DNA from: Heterostelium album PN500
Lineage: Eukaryota; Evosea; Eumycetozoa; Acytosteliales; Acytosteliaceae
DNA: 64,000 bases
Assembly: GCF_000004825.1 (NCBI RefSeq)
Contig: NW_008805073.1
Coordinates: 1-64,000, forward strand
Reading direction: 5' to 3'
Below, piece after piece: positions 21,512-34,480 of the stretch (position 1 is its first letter; each line of letters opens with the position of its first letter). Both the position numbers and the translations under genes were made by a program. The notes under the pieces were generated by a model. It saw only the letters and a list, made by a program, of their open reading frames with translations. It made no database searches and was not told the origin of the DNA.

Positions 21512-23701
21512 ATGAACGGCAACATGCTGAATGAAGCAAAACTGGTTGATGTTGTAGGTCAACCAACAGCAGCAGCAGCAGATCATACTAATAACATTGT
21601 TGAAAATACAAACATCAAAACTACTACCAATGAAAATGATAACAATAAAGATATTGTTGTTGTTGGTGAAAACAATAAAAATTTAAATATTGTTCAACAA
21701 CTATCAGATATTAATAGTAATGGTAAGAGAACAATGACAAACAACAATAATAGTAGTGGTAGTAATAGTAGTAATAGTAGTCATAGCGGTCTGTTCTGTG
21801 AGGAACATGATAAGAAGCTGAAATTGATATGTGTTAGTTGCTGCGCCATGGTTTGCACTCGTTGCACCACTAGCAACCACAAAAATCATGTGTTTGATGA
21901 TAGCCATTCCATCGGTAAAACGATCACCGATGAAACATTGATGAATCTGTGGAATCGTCTAAAGACATTCAAGCGAATGCATACCAACTACAGACACACA
22001 GAGCAACAGATCATTCAGTTCTACGGTGATCTACACGAGCTGCTCATCACACATGAGCTCAAAGCGAAAATACCGATACTCGAGCAATACGACAAGCTCA
22101 ACACATCACTCAAGAGCGTACTCCATCAAATTAAATTCATCTTTCAACTGAAATACTCACATCATTCACATTCAATCAAACAAATGGAAACAAAATCAAC
22201 AACAACAACAGCATCATCATCATCAGCAACATCATCATCAACAACAACAACAACAATAACACCTGAAGAAGATAATAATGATAACAATAATAATAACAAT
22301 AATGATAATAATAATAATGATAATGAATATATGATAAAAAAGTTAATATCATTAATAAATACATTGAATAACGAGGTTGGAAATGGAGATGATTCTGATG
22401 GAGATTCCAAACTCAATGATGATGAATATGCAGAGTTGATATCAGAGATGAAAAACTCGATGATTGATGAATTGGATGTTACAAAGATGATAGAGTCTAT
22501 TGATAACACTAAAACCTTTACAAACTTTCTAAATGATCATCATAGGCTTTTTAGACTGACAACTCCTACACTGACCGACACTTATAAATATGAAAAGAAT
22601 CTGCTGGAATTCGAGAGTGTTCTACCAAAGAATATAGAGGTGTCGTTCAATCACAACAAACTCGCTAGTATCAAGAGTAAAATTTCGGAACTCTACCACC
22701 AGACCGACCACTACTCCAACAAGTCAAAACAATGCATCCTATCGGTGTATCAAGCGGAACAGGACACCAAGATTGCCATTGAGAATCTAAAGAGTAAGAC
22801 AGGCCAAATCACTGTATACACTTGTCATATTGAGAGTTGTCAATGGACAAACACTCTCTACTCGATGGTTGCGGTCGGATCGAAAGTCTATGTATTCGGC
22901 GGAAACAATCGCGCCAAGAACTACTCGACGATCGACCTCGATTCCAACTCTATCTCCATTACGGACCGCGGAGAATTCGATACTGCGCAGGGTGGCGAAG
23001 GTATCTCTGCGTGTCACCACCCGAATGGGTTCATCTACATCGTTGGCGGCATGAAGAAACAACCGAACAGGATGTTCACATTGTCGCGTATCGACCAGCT
23101 CGACCTGTCCACCAATCATATCCGACGAGTGGGACAACTCGACTATCGCGTGTGCGAAGCATACACATTCATGAGGTGGGGACGACTCTATATTCTGGGT
23201 GGCAACGACGGTGACAAAGAACTCTTTAAACTGTCGACGTTCCATCCGACCACCGAGAAGGTATCGACACTCTCGGACAACCTATTTCACGATACTCTAG
23301 ATGCTAAGGAGCAGGAAACACTCAGGATAGTATCGATGTGTTACGATGAGCACGACTCAGTCTACCTGCTATGCGACAGCGATAGATTCTCGTTCTACCG
23401 TCTGAATCTACTAGACATGAAACTGACGAAACTTCCGGTGCCAACTGAACCACCGATGTACTATATGACAAAACACATGATGGTCTACATGAACAATGGA
23501 TACTCTGAACAACCACCAATCATCTACAACCCAACGCTCAATCAAAACTACCATATAGAGTCTAACCAATGGGAAGAATCCACTCATTACTATAGCCAAG
23601 TACCACGACGTTTCTGTATTGGTATACAAGATTTCAAGAATAATAACAACAACAACAATGAAAATGCCAACAATATCAATTCTAAAAAATCAATAAAATA
23701 A
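21512..23701 (+). CDS. B-box zinc finger protein with C-terminal kelch-type repeats
   Basis: Single exon, 729 aa. After an N-rich leader, a B-box (about residues 94-132) has the order FCEEH, CVSCC, CTRC, HKNHVF, giving the zinc-binding C/H set. A helical middle region with S/T and N/D tracts follows. The last 290 residues carry kelch-like blades: SKVYVFGGNN, GFIYIVGGM and GRLYILGGNDGD, each with the GG pair. This B-box plus kelch layout is common and expanded in dictyostelids; partners are unknown. Coding G+C is markedly higher over the kelch region than over the tracts. Confidence 0.8.
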   Translation: MNGNMLNEAKLVDVVGQPTAAAADHTNNIVENTNIKTTTNENDNNKDIVVVGENNKNLNIVQQLSDINSNGKRTMTNNNNSSGSNSSNSSHSGLFCEEHDKKLKLICVSCCAMVCTRCTTSNHKNHVFDDSHSIGKTITDETLMNLWNRLKTFKRMHTNYRHTEQQIIQFYGDLHELLITHELKAKIPILEQYDKLNTSLKSVLHQIKFIFQLKYSHHSHSIKQMETKSTTTTASSSSATSSSTTTTTITPEEDNNDNNNNNNNDNNNNDNEYMIKKLISLINTLNNEVGNGDDSDGDSKLNDDEYAELISEMKNSMIDELDVTKMIESIDNTKTFTNFLNDHHRLFRLTTPTLTDTYKYEKNLLEFESVLPKNIEVSFNHNKLASIKSKISELYHQTDHYSNKSKQCILSVYQAEQDTKIAIENLKSKTGQITVYTCHIESCQWTNTLYSMVAVGSKVYVFGGNNRAKNYSTIDLDSNSISITDRGEFDTAQGGEGISACHHPNGFIYIVGGMKKQPNRMFTLSRIDQLDLSTNHIRRVGQLDYRVCEAYTFMRWGRLYILGGNDGDKELFKLSTFHPTTEKVSTLSDNLFHDTLDAKEQETLRIVSMCYDEHDSVYLLCDSDRFSFYRLNLLDMKLTKLPVPTEPPMYYMTKHMMVYMNNGYSEQPPIIYNPTLNQNYHIESNQWEESTHYYSQVPRRFCIGIQDFKNNNNNNNENANNINSKKSIK

Positions 23702-24354
23702 TATCACTCTTGTAAATAGCTATTCTAAATTCATGATCTCGATCAACGCAAACACACAATGTTTAATTAAAACCGAACCTAAAAAAAAAAAAAGTTGCAA
23801 TTCAATTGAAAAAAAAAATAAAAAAACAAAAAAAATAAAAAATTGAGATCAAATTTTGCTTGTGTGGTGTTTTTGTGCAATTACTATTAATATATATCAT
23901 ATATTTTTTTCATTATTATTATTTGTTTTTTTTTTATTGTTGTGTTGTTGTTATTTAGATATTTTAAGCATAACAAAGTTTAGTTTTCTATTTTTATTTA
24001 TAAACATAACCTTTATATATTAAAATAGATATAATAGTAGATAGATAATATAGATAGATTTAGAATTACATTGACATTCTTTATTTTTACTCTCTAATCT
24101 ATCTTTTATATAATATATTGTTTTGTTTTAGATTGATCTTATCTATGTATATTTTAGAATAAAGATCCGTCAAATAATAATAACAATTTAAATTAATAAT
24201 AATAATAATATAAAATAGTAAAACAGTTTTTTTTTATAATTTTTTTTATATTTAAAGTTAAACAATAATAAATTTTTGTTATTGATTGTAGCCAGTCAGT
24301 TCAGGTTAGTTAGAGAGCAGAGAGAGACGATAGTAGATAGATAGATAGATAGAT
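23702..24354. other. Intergenic DNA and 5' leader of ataxin-2
   Basis: A+T-rich with T runs; a GATA tandem (TAGATAGATAGATAGATA) sits directly before the ATG at 24355. No gene is visible. Confidence 0.5.
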
Positions 24355-27300
24355 ATGAGTCATCAACAAAAAGATAATAAGAATAAAAAGTTTGGAGGTG
24401 GTGGAGGTGGAGGATCTGGTGGTGGTGGTGGATACAACAATTCTCCACAACAAAAGCATCAATCACCAAAGCAACATCATCATCATGGTGGTGGTGGTGG
24501 TGGTCATCATCATAACAACAGTCCACAACAGCAGTCTCACAGTAATAACAATAACAACAGCAGCAGTGGACAACTAGACGATTCAACAAAGAGAATGAAA
24601 GAACGTACTGTTTTTATGTCTATGAACTTAATTGGACACCACGTTGCCGTTCAACTAAAGAATGGCGATTGCTACGAGGGTATCTTGACATCCACCAATA
24701 CCAGTCAGGTCGGTTGGGGCTGTGCACTGAAGTTTGCACGCAAGCGTGAGGTTTCACCGCCATCGATCATCACCACTGCACCCATTCCACAGTTGGTCAT
24801 CGATGCCAAGGACTTCTTGGGATTGACCGCCACCGGTATCGTTTTCGACAATATTTCACAATCCGCATTCGGAAAGGAAGCACAGTTTGGATTCCACACC
24901 GATACTGACATCAGTGGACACGACGGTGTTATCCGTGAGCGTGAACTCACACCGTGGGTCTCGGAGGACGGCGGTGAGAATCTCGAGTCTGTAAAAATCA
25001 ACCCGGCCAATGCCAACTGGGATCAGTTTGCGACCAACGAGAAACTCTTTGGTGTTAAAACATCGTACAACGAAGATCTCTACACAACCACATTGAATCG
25101 TGATTCCGATCACTATCGTACACGTATTAAAGATGCTGAAAGACTTGCTGCTGAAATTGAATCCGTAAGTTAATACTCTTTTTTTTTTTTTTTTCTTTAT
25201 CATCGACAATTTATTAACCGTTCAATTCAATTCGTTTAGAAACAATCGAATAATATTCATTTGATGGAGGAAAGAGGTTTGATTAGAGCAGCAGACTATG
25301 ATGAGGAGGAGAGATACAGTTCTGTCATTAGAAATGGAACATCTAGCAGTTCAACAACTTCACCACCAAACAATAACGATAAATCAAAGAATATGATGCC
25401 GACTTCAAATTCAAATGTATATATTCCACCAAGTAAGCGTGGGAGCGTCACCGGAGCAGCTGGAACATCCTCACCCTCGATTCCACCCTTATCAACACAA
25501 AAGGTATCGCCAACCACCACAACAGCAGCAGCATCGACCACCTCGCCAACCACCAAACAATCAACAACAACAGCAGCGACCACACCAGTAGCAGCAGCAG
25601 CAGCATCAGCTAAACCAACAGCATCAGTCGAAGAAAAGTCGACAACTACAACAACCACTAGCACCACCACTTCTACAGCCGCAGCATCAACTACATCGCC
25701 ATCAAACAACTCACCATCTCACCAACAACAGCAACAGCATTTCAAGGAATCGACATCAGGTTCAACTGGTTCGCTATTGAAGGATTCACCGGTGACCAAG
25801 CTACGATTGAGAGATCGTGCTGGATCGATCGACCATAACGACTCGCTATTGAATTCACCACGTGACGGTCAATCACCAAGAACTCTTCAGAGCTACAATA
25901 AGATTCGTGCAGCAATCGTTGCAGAGAAACTACGTAACTCTGCAGAGCCACGTTCACCGCTATTTTCACCGCTCGTCTCTGATCCCGTAGGTTTGTCTGC
26001 TTTGTCACTCGATGTATCGAAACCAAACATCAGCGAAGACACCATCAAGGAGTTCAACGAATTCCTTCTCACCAAATCCACCACTGAACAGCCACCCTCT
26101 GCCGATCGTAAATCTCAAATCGAGAATCTCAAAAACTTTAGTCGTGATCTTTCACGTTCCAGACCTGGATCACCGCTTATCGGTCCGAATTCACCAAGAC
26201 CAATGTCCAATCTCTCATCGATTTCATTGTCAGGTGCACTCTCACCACGTACCTCTGCCTCTGATATTCCAGTTATTAGACCAATTGCAACCGCTCCAGG
26301 TGCCGCCACAACTACCACCACCACAACTACTACCAGCACCACTACTGATGATAAGGAGAAAGAGAAAGAAACTACCACTGATGCCACTGCTGTCTCATCC
26401 TCTGCCGACACTAAAAAGGCTGATCCAGCAACCAAATCAGAAACAACCACAGATAAACCAGCGGATACTGTAGCCAAGCCAATATCTAAATTGAAATTAA
26501 ACCCCAATGCCAAAGAATTTACACCAGTTTCATTGAATTCCAATGCACCAGTGTTTACACCTAAAAACTTTATACCGGCTACTGTCGCCAAGCAAGGTCT
26601 CCTGGGTAGTGGAAATATCGAATTCTACGAAGCCAACAGCAGAGCCAATACCTATCCAAATATTTCAATCAACGATCTCTACTACGAATCGATGAAGAGA
26701 AGACAACAGAACCCAGAGCAATCGAATGCTCCATCGACCTACTGGAACGAGAGCTACGGTGTTCGTGGATCCAGTCAGTACGGTGCCGACGATGACTATA
26801 TGCCACCCGCTCAATACCCACCTGCCATGCGTCCACCCTTTATCCAAATGGGTGTGCCAGCTATCATTCCAACCTACTATCCACCGCCCGTTGCTAATGT
26901 CGCACCTGGCGCACCGGGTGTTCCTGTACCAGTAAAGTCGATGAAACCAATCTATAACCCACAACCACGTGGACAACCATACGCACCTCCACCACCATTA
27001 CTTCAGGCACCGGGTGCAATGGGTCAACCACCTCCCCAATATGTTTTCCCACCTCAATTCCAATACGTACCACAGGTGTATCCTCCACCCGGTGGACCTC
27101 ACACAATGCCACCAAAGCGTTCATACTACCCCGGTCAGAATCCATCGAACGGTTACCAACCAATCCAACCACACGGTATAATGCTACCACAGAACACATC
27201 GCAACCACCATCGCCACAACACCAATCTCCACAAATCCCATCGCCAACATCACCTCCACACCATTCAAGAATGGTACCTTCATCACCACAAATGATAAAT

Positions 27301-27384
27301 CCAATGTACCCTTATCCAATGATTCAAAGATACCCACCACATGGAAACGACCCTAATGCAACTTACCCACCTCCCTATAATTAA
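24355..27384 (+). CDS. atxn2: Ataxin-2 homologue (Lsm, LsmAD, PAM2)
   Basis: Ataxin-2 is a cytoplasmic RNA-binding regulator of translation and stress granules that binds poly(A)-binding protein. Exons 24355-25164 and 25240-27384 encode 984 aa. A G/Q/H/N-rich leader precedes the Lsm domain (from about residue 83: RTVFMSMNLIGHHVAVQLKN). The LsmAD domain follows (about 178-270, FHTDTDIS through YRTRIKDAERLAAEIES). A PAM2 motif lies near 687-702 (LKLNPNAKEFTPVS). The C terminus is P/Q/Y-rich, as in animal ataxin-2. The phase-0 intron falls at the end of LsmAD. All three signature elements are present in the family order. Confidence 0.95.
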
Positions 27385-27508
27385 GTTAATTGATAACTAA
27401 AAAAAAATAAATGACAATTTAGTTTAATAAAATAAATGTTAAGCTAAAAATTTAAAAAAAAAAACAACAAAAAACATTAGATAGATGTAAATTGTTGATT
27501 AACTTTAT

Positions 27509-28424
27509 TTAATTTTTTAATTTCTTTTTAGAGTTTTCTTTTGGCTCGAAATCAGGTTTCTCTTCGTGAACAGATCTCTGTTTGAATGTTCTGATGACTT
27601 TGTTGTTCTCTTTGTTCTTCTTTGTATTAACACCAGCAATGATCTTTGATTTTTCGACTTGTTCCATGAATTGAACATTCTCCTTTCTTACACGATTCAA
27701 CTCCAATTGAATCTTCTTGTCTCTTTCTAATCTCTTTTGAACCAATTTATCCATGAGATGATGCCATTTGAACTTTGGTAGATATATAATGTTCCACAAA
27801 CAATCCTTATGAATATCTCTGTTTTTACCTCCCATCGGTTGATTGTGCAGGAGTAATGCTATCTTTCTTGCGATCTTCTTTTCACTAAATTCAATCCAAC
27901 CTTCTTTGTACATATCGTTTCTATATGCTTTACGATCGACATTTGCTATAAAGAGTCGTAATAATAAGAATAACATTAGTTTTTACAATGAATTCATTAA
28001 ATATTATTAATCTAAATATTGGTTTACCTTTGATAAGTTTCATTCTTGTAACAGTTCCATACTTTAATAGCAAATTCTTTAATTTCGAAGGTGTCATCTT
28101 CTCTGGTATAGTAGAGAGATAGATGATACCTTTTTCTTGATTCTCTTGTTCTAATTGTTGAACTCTCTCTTTTGACATTGGTTTGATAATATAAGTTGTT
28201 TTCTTTTTTCTCTTTAAACCAGTACCTTGACTATCATCCTCCTCTTCTTCTGCGTCTCCTTCCTCTTCTGCTTCTTCTTGTAATTCTTCGACAACCTCAT
28301 CCTCGTTTTCAACTGAATCATCCAATTGTTCCTCTTCTATATCTTCATCCTCTTCTTCTACTTTTTTATTGATAATTTCTTTCTTTTTTGGTACTTCAAC
28401 CTCTTTTTTTCTTTTGTTTGACAT
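27509..28424 (-). CDS. ABT1/ESF2-like ribosome biogenesis factor
   Basis: ESF2 (yeast) and ABT1 (animals) are nucleolar RNA-binding proteins needed for early 18S pre-rRNA processing. Exons 28424-28028 and 27945-27509 encode 277 aa. A K/E acidic N terminus leads to GIIYLSTIPEKMTPSKLKNLL, the start of the RRM; the domain continues as VTRMKLIK, YKEGWIEFSEKKIARKIALLL and NQPMGGK, then the family's CLWNIIYLPKFKWHHLMD block and a basic helix. I chose the ATG at 28424; another in-frame ATG six codons upstream is possible. It is tail-to-tail with ataxin-2. Confidence 0.92.
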
Positions 28425-28987
28425 TTTATCTAATAATGTCAAAATTTAATTAAATAATAATTGATAAAGCACCAACAACTCAATCAAAGAAAAATTAGAC
28501 AAAAAACGAACGAAAAATGAAATTTAATTTTAAAAATTTATTTTTAAAAACTTTTGATTGACTTATCTAAACACTGATTCCAATTGTTTATATATGTGTA
28601 AAAGACTAACAAAGTGAGAAAATGGCTATCCTCTATTGCTATGGTTATTTTATTCAAGAAATCGACTATAAAAAACTATTTTTTTTTTGAATACAATTTT
28701 TTTATTGATGTTTTTTTTTTTATAAACTTACTTGTACAAAACCTCTTTAAAAATATTATAAAAAAATAGTCTTTGCCAACATTGGTCATTATAGTACTTC
28801 AATTTGAATAAAAATAATTTTGTTTTTATCTAAATATCAAATTATTTTTCTTTGACTTTAGGTAAATGAAGTACTATAATGACCAATGTTGGCAAACAAC
28901 TTTTACAAGTACTACTGTTGAATGTGTTGGACATGTTGGTTGATCCTTGGGTTCCCAAATCTTCAAATAAATTGAACAAATCCCAGA
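28425..28987. other. Intergenic DNA carrying a long foldback
   Basis: No gene. It contains a perfect 30-bp inverted repeat (separate entry) and A+T-rich flanks, and abuts a broken open frame to the right. Confidence 0.5.
28772..28896. repeat. Perfect 30-bp inverted repeat (foldback)
   Basis: Positions 28772-28801 are the exact inverse of 28867-28896 (core TTGCCAACATTGGTCATTA), separated by 65 bp of A+T-rich DNA. Pairing extends imperfectly on both sides to TACTTGTAC near 28729 and its partner near 28905. It may be the paired ends of a small element or a hairpin RNA precursor. Confidence 0.75.
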
Positions 28988-29386
28988 CTAAAGAGAAGAG
29001 ATGATCCATTGACGGCAATCTGGTTGGTACAAATTTACAATTGTACCTATATGTTTGAATTGCTGTTCGTTCGAAAATAATCTTTCAAAAGCTCCAAAAG
29101 ATACTGTTGTATTTGGAGGCTGATCATCTAGAGATAATACTATTTTAATACCTCTCAGATGATTTCAAGTAGAAGCTCCTGCCACATCCAAAACTATGAA
29201 CTCATCAACCATTTCATTTGTAGGTGGATCCATAAACTGTGCCAGATGTGTTGATGGGGTTCAGACTACATACACCATTCCAGCTCTGCTATTATCTATA
29301 GGTTGAAGAGGTGTCTTTTTTAAGAGTGTAAGAATACTCATTTCATCTTCTAAATTATTATCATTTAGTTTTGTTTTTGAAGCCAT
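28988..29386 (-). pseudogene. Broken gene remnant of unknown family
   Basis: A coding-like segment starts with an ATG (MASKTKLNDNNLEDEM) and keeps non-random composition for about 130 codons (for example LRGIKIVLSLDDQPPNT), with about two breaks. Base composition is clearly less A+T-biased than the flanks. The family is not recognised; the pattern of short strands loosely recalls an OB-fold, which is a guess. It adjoins the 30-bp foldback and both may belong to one decayed element. Confidence 0.4.
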
Positions 29387-29959
29387 TTACTGTTTTCCTA
29401 AGAATAAATAAAAAATTATAATTATTTAAAAAAAAAGTGACATATGTCAATTCATTTTGATGTTCTTACTCAAGTGACTCTTTTTTAATTTTTAATATTT
29501 AAATTTGACTGATGAAATTCTAAGCTAGTGCAATTAAATGATCTATAAATTAAACTCACTTTTCTCAAAAAGGTAGTAACGATTAACAGATTTTTGTTTT
29601 TAAAAAAAAATTTTTATTAAGATTAGCTAATAAAAGTTTACATTAAAACTGTAAACTTAGGGTTGATTAACTTGGAAAATGAAAGATAGTTTACACTAAT
29701 TTTAACCTTATGATTTATTGATAGATTGATTGATTACTGATAGTAATTATCCTTATTTTTACAAAAAAAAAGAGAAAAACTCATGAATAAATAATTTAAT
29801 AAAATTAAAACAGACCAAAAAAATCGAATCATCACATAGAGGAAACTGGAATCTATTTAAAGAATAAGTAGAAAAAAAAAAAATAAAGGCAAATTTATTT
29901 ACTTCTGTGACTTAAAAAAAACACCATATGTGAAAAAAACTGTATTTACATTTGTATTA
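29387..29959. other. A+T-rich intergenic DNA
   Basis: Homopolymer-rich sequence between the broken remnant and the 3' end of the BCAS3 gene; no features seen. Confidence 0.5.
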
Positions 29960-32900
29960 TTATTTTTTGCCTGATTTTTTTGATTTTGAGTTATTGGTAA
30001 AGAGTGTTTTGGAGTTTGGAGAAGTAGGAGATGTTGCAGCATTGGTGGATGATGCAGAAGCTGATGAATTGCTGCTGGTGGTTGAGCTACTCAAATCATT
30101 ATCAGAGAGTTGCTGTTGTTGTTGCTGTTGTTGTTTCTTTGGGATTGGAATACTTGGAGATGAACTAATGACTGGTAATGGATCGTCCAAATCCAATGTC
30201 TTCTTGTAGGTTGGTGGCATCGTGGTTGGGATAGGTGGATAGCTGTTGTTACTATTTCCATTGGCATTGGTAGTGGTGGTTGTAGTGGTGGTAGTAGATG
30301 TTACAGAAGAACCAGATGATTTTGGAAGAGGGAGCAAATCGTTGTTCAATTTAGCAGGTTCATAGCTGTAGTCATCATAGGTAAAAGGTGGCTTCATTGG
30401 ATAGATCGGTGTGTCTGGACTCTGGCTGTATATGTCATTGTAGTTTGCAGAGATGGGCTTTGGAATGCCAATGGGATTGGTAGGAGATCCATTGTGATAT
30501 CCATTCATGGAGACTCCATTGGTCATACCTCCTCCCACACCTCCCATACCCATGTAAGGAGAACTATCGCTGACATTGCTGTTGGTCAACTGTGGATAGA
30601 GCGGTGCACCAGACGACAACGGTGTCTTGATTGCTTGATCCAATTGCTTCATCAATTCCATTTCACTTTCCATTTCCAACTCTTCATTCTTTTTAATATC
30701 GGACAAATTTACAATTTCAATATCATCACTGTTAAACATAAAATAGGATACAATATAAAAATGATGGATGAGTAAAGATGGGTTTTGAATTGGTATAATG
30801 AATGTTGATAACTTACGACTCTGATCGTGGAGAAGAGATATTTGATTTTTTCTTTTCTATTTTGATAACTTCACCAATCGGGTAGTCCTCATCAAAGAAA
30901 GATAATGAATCAGGTGAGGGCTTGTATGATGAGTTTCTAAATGAAAACTGAGTGTTACCCCAGATTGGACGTATCTCTTGACTATGAGTTGTAATCTCAA
31001 CATTAAACAACCATCTAGCTTCTGAATCCTGTACGATTTCTTCATTATTTTTTTCCTGTAATAATGGTTAATCTCTTGTTGGATAATGGTCGGTAATGAT
31101 TATAAGTAATACTTACATTATATGGTATGGTTGTACTCTTGAACTCGCTTGATCTTGTTTTTCTACAGACATCCCATTCGTGAATTGGGTTCAAAGACAT
31201 GCACAAAGTGTTTGGATCGACTTCGAGAGTGGTGGGTGGGTGTGGCCGTAGTTCATAGAGAATCAATTGACCATTCTGATTGACAACAAATAACTTTTCA
31301 AGATCTTGATTGGTTGTCTCTAGGAAACAACTGTTTCCGGCAGTGATATTAGATGGAACTTTCAATTGAGTTGATTGATTCGATTCATCTTTTGTATTTC
31401 CTAATTTAATTCTATCCATCGCACTTAAAGTCATTAGAGATGGCTATAAAAACAATACAAGCAAGTTAGTATTATTAATAAACAAAACTATACAATATTG
31501 TTATGATTCAAACATACATGAGCATTTGGAATTTCGGACATATAATCTCTTGGTTTGGTTTTTGAACTTTTGACAATATGTGAATGAATGTTTACATCAC
31601 CACCAAGTGGATTAATAGCGTATATATCTATTATTAATATAACATGTTAGTTAATTATATATTGTTATAATATATAAAAATAATAATAATTGAACTTACG
31701 TGTTGTTCCTCTTGAGGTGGTAAGAGCAGCCCATTTAGAGGTATCATTAATACTTAATCCTTGAATTGAAGCATTGGTAATTCCTCTTTTCAAGACATAA
31801 ATATGTCTAAAGGCATGTGAAGGATCAGGGTTACTTTGTGGATTTACAGACAATGAATTGGTGAATGGCATTATTTGATAGACATTGAGTTTAGTTCCTT
31901 CAGTTGAAGATGTAAATAACTAATAAAAATATTAAAAAAAAAGATTAATAATGTGGATAAAATTTGATAGAGATCTATCTTGTTAACTTACCAAAGTACC
32001 ACTTGGATCGAAATTTAAATAAGAAACGGGTTGTGGATGTGGTGGCTTAATTACAGCAACTTGGCGTTGTTTTATAAAGTCATAGATGACAATGACACAG
32101 TTGTTTTCCTGAATGTATTCCTGGTGTGGATTCGCAGAAACATGTGAAGAGGGGCTGTCCTCTGGGTAGAGATAACTGGAAACTTTCTTTCTACCGATAT
32201 CGCCAAAGTAATAGAGTTTCTGTGCAACTTCCTTCGCTAGATCGGTTGCAACATCGACTGCTGTATCGCTAAAGTTCTGGTTGTGCTGTTGATAGGATTT
32301 CAGGTGCTGAATGTACGGACCTACTGATGCCAACGACGATGAGTTCGGAGAGGTCGACATGTGACCGGCGCCACCTGCGGAATCGGTATAGGCAAGCCAA
32401 CGCGGACCGAGTGCGACGACACCAAATGAATTGGCTGCGGACGGGAACGTAGAGAGTGACAACACCTTTGCCATTGTCACCGGGTTGAATCCAACGATAC
32501 GCTCCTTCAGCACCACCAGGAATATCTTTTCATTGGAGATGACATTGTAAACGGGTGTCTGAAACTTGCTCATATTGAAGAGCTCACACGTCTTCAAACT
32601 AAAGATTCTAACCATGTTTCGAGTTACCTTGGAGTTGTCCTCACCACTCACCACTGCTAGCAACGGTCGCTTTCCATAGTAAATAGAGTTGGGTGGTTCT
32701 TTTTCGGCCGGTGTCTTTAATACCTTGACAAATCGAATCATTCCTTCACGCAAAGAGAACAACTCCTTTACACCATCTGGATTATCTAAATCCCATATTT
32801 GAAATCCATTATTATAACATATATTCAATAGTTTGTGTCTGTTTTTAACAATATTATTATAAGAGTTGGTGGTAAGATAAGAAGATCAATGATTTGTTGT

Positions 32901-33271
32901 TTTAATGACACACCACTCACTTGAAATAGGTGGTGATGGTGGTGGTGGTTAGAGATGGTTATTACTTACTTTTTTCCCAAAATTTCGCACTCATCAAAAT
33001 ATGTACTGACAATGGTGTCTTTTTCACCTTCGGTAATCGATGGAGATGTATATATTTGCTTTTTGATGGTTGACTTTATACTGGAGGGAATATATGAAGA
33101 GATACCTTGAAGATAACCACTCAATGCTGATTGACTATAAGGACTATTTATTTGTAGAAAACAGTTTTGTTAGAATATATTCAAAGATTAATGATAATGA
33201 CTACAATGATAATAATCATACCTAGGCTTCTCCTCTGCTTTTGCACCACCATAAGACAAATTATACATCAT
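29960..33271 (-). CDS. bcas3: BCAS3 homologue (WD-type beta-propeller, cytoskeleton/autophagy factor)
   Basis: BCAS3 is a cytosolic beta-propeller protein linked in animals to cell migration and, with PHAF1, to phagophore assembly. Eight exons: 33271-33222, 33143-32970, 32838-31992, 31919-31700, 31627-31518, 31443-31117, 31055-30817 and 30728-29960, all in phase, giving 911 aa. Marks include CYNNGFQIWDLDN, RMVRIFSLKTCELF (as NMVRIFSLKT), the VAVIKPPHPQPVSYLNFDPSGTL blade (shown here in two parts), the WAALTTSRGTTHIYAINP segment and IIPIWGNTQ-like RPIWGNTQFSF of the BCAS3 C-terminal domain. The last exon is S/T/P/Q-rich and disordered. Start chosen at the first of two tandem ATGs. Confidence 0.85.
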
Positions 33272-34480
33272 TCTGTTGACTATATCGATTTGTTTATTCT
33301 ATATCTATATCTATCTTCTATCTATATTATATTCTATTATATTCTATATCTATATCTATTTAAAACTATACAATATCTATCTATTTTAACTATATTTTTT
33401 TTTTTTGTTATTATTATCTATTTATTATTTTTTTAGTATTTTATATATTTTATTAAAAATATGTACAATTATATTATATTATTATATTACTATATATTTT
33501 ATTTTAATGATTTATTAAAATAGCAAGTTTAACTTTTTTGAATTTAAATTAAATTAAAAAAAAAAAAGAAACAATGATATTATGATTATGATTGGATTGG
33601 TAAGGTGTAAACAAAAAAAGTAAAACCTTGAAAAAGAAGGGAAAGGAAATTTAAAAAATAAAAAAAAATAACTATTTATTTTAATACAAAAAAAAAAAAA
33701 AACAAAAAACCTATATATATACAAATATTTAAAACTATATTATCTATACATTTATATATTAAATAAGTAATATTACTATAATATATATCTATCTATTTAT
33801 TTACAATGAAAAAACTAAATTAAAATCTATCTATGATTGATTGATTATGAATATGTTTTTGAATTTTATTCTTTTCCTATTGTTTGTTGTTGATTCGATA
33901 CCTTTTAAACTCTTTTTATTGTTTCTAATTAAAAAAAGAATTAAATCAACAAAAAATAAAATAAATTGGTAATGTATCTATAATTTTTTTATAAAATTAA
34001 TTAAGTTTTTTTAATTAAATAATAATGAAATTTACAAATTTTTATTGATTTTTTTTTATTTGCAAATGCATTTTCCAATTTTTGGTATTTTAATATTGTT
34101 TTAATTAAAAAAAAAAGAATTAAAAATTTGAATATTTATTGTGGGTGGGTGTGTGTTTGTGTGCATATAAATATATTATATTTAATTGATTTTATTACTT
34201 TCATTTTCCCTCTTTGAGAGAAGCAGAATTTGATATGTTTTTTGCTAATAAAAAATATTTAAAAAATTATTAATAATTGCAAAAAACAAAACAAAAAAAG
34301 TGAATAATTATAGTGGTTGTGGAAAGATTGTATACAATGTTTATTTTAATAATTTCATTTTATAATAATAATAAAGATAATTTATTTATTTACATTTTAT
34401 TGATATTATATGATATTATATTATATGTTTGTTAGTTATTATATGATTGTGTTTTGATTGATGTTTTTTTTTTGTTGATT
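33272..34480. other. 1.2-kb A+T-rich intergenic region
   Basis: Contains poly-A/T runs and TATC/TCTA-like simple repeats (33290-33360); it holds the BCAS3 promoter side and the 3' flank of PSMD5. No gene seen. Confidence 0.5.

Noticed and set aside
22787-23245. 152-codon minus-strand frame
   Set aside because: Lies opposite the kelch repeats, whose plus-strand frame has clear domain signal.
25296-27340. Several antisense frames over ataxin-2
   Set aside because: All overlap the well-supported ataxin-2 exon; composition mirrors its S/T/P-rich codons.
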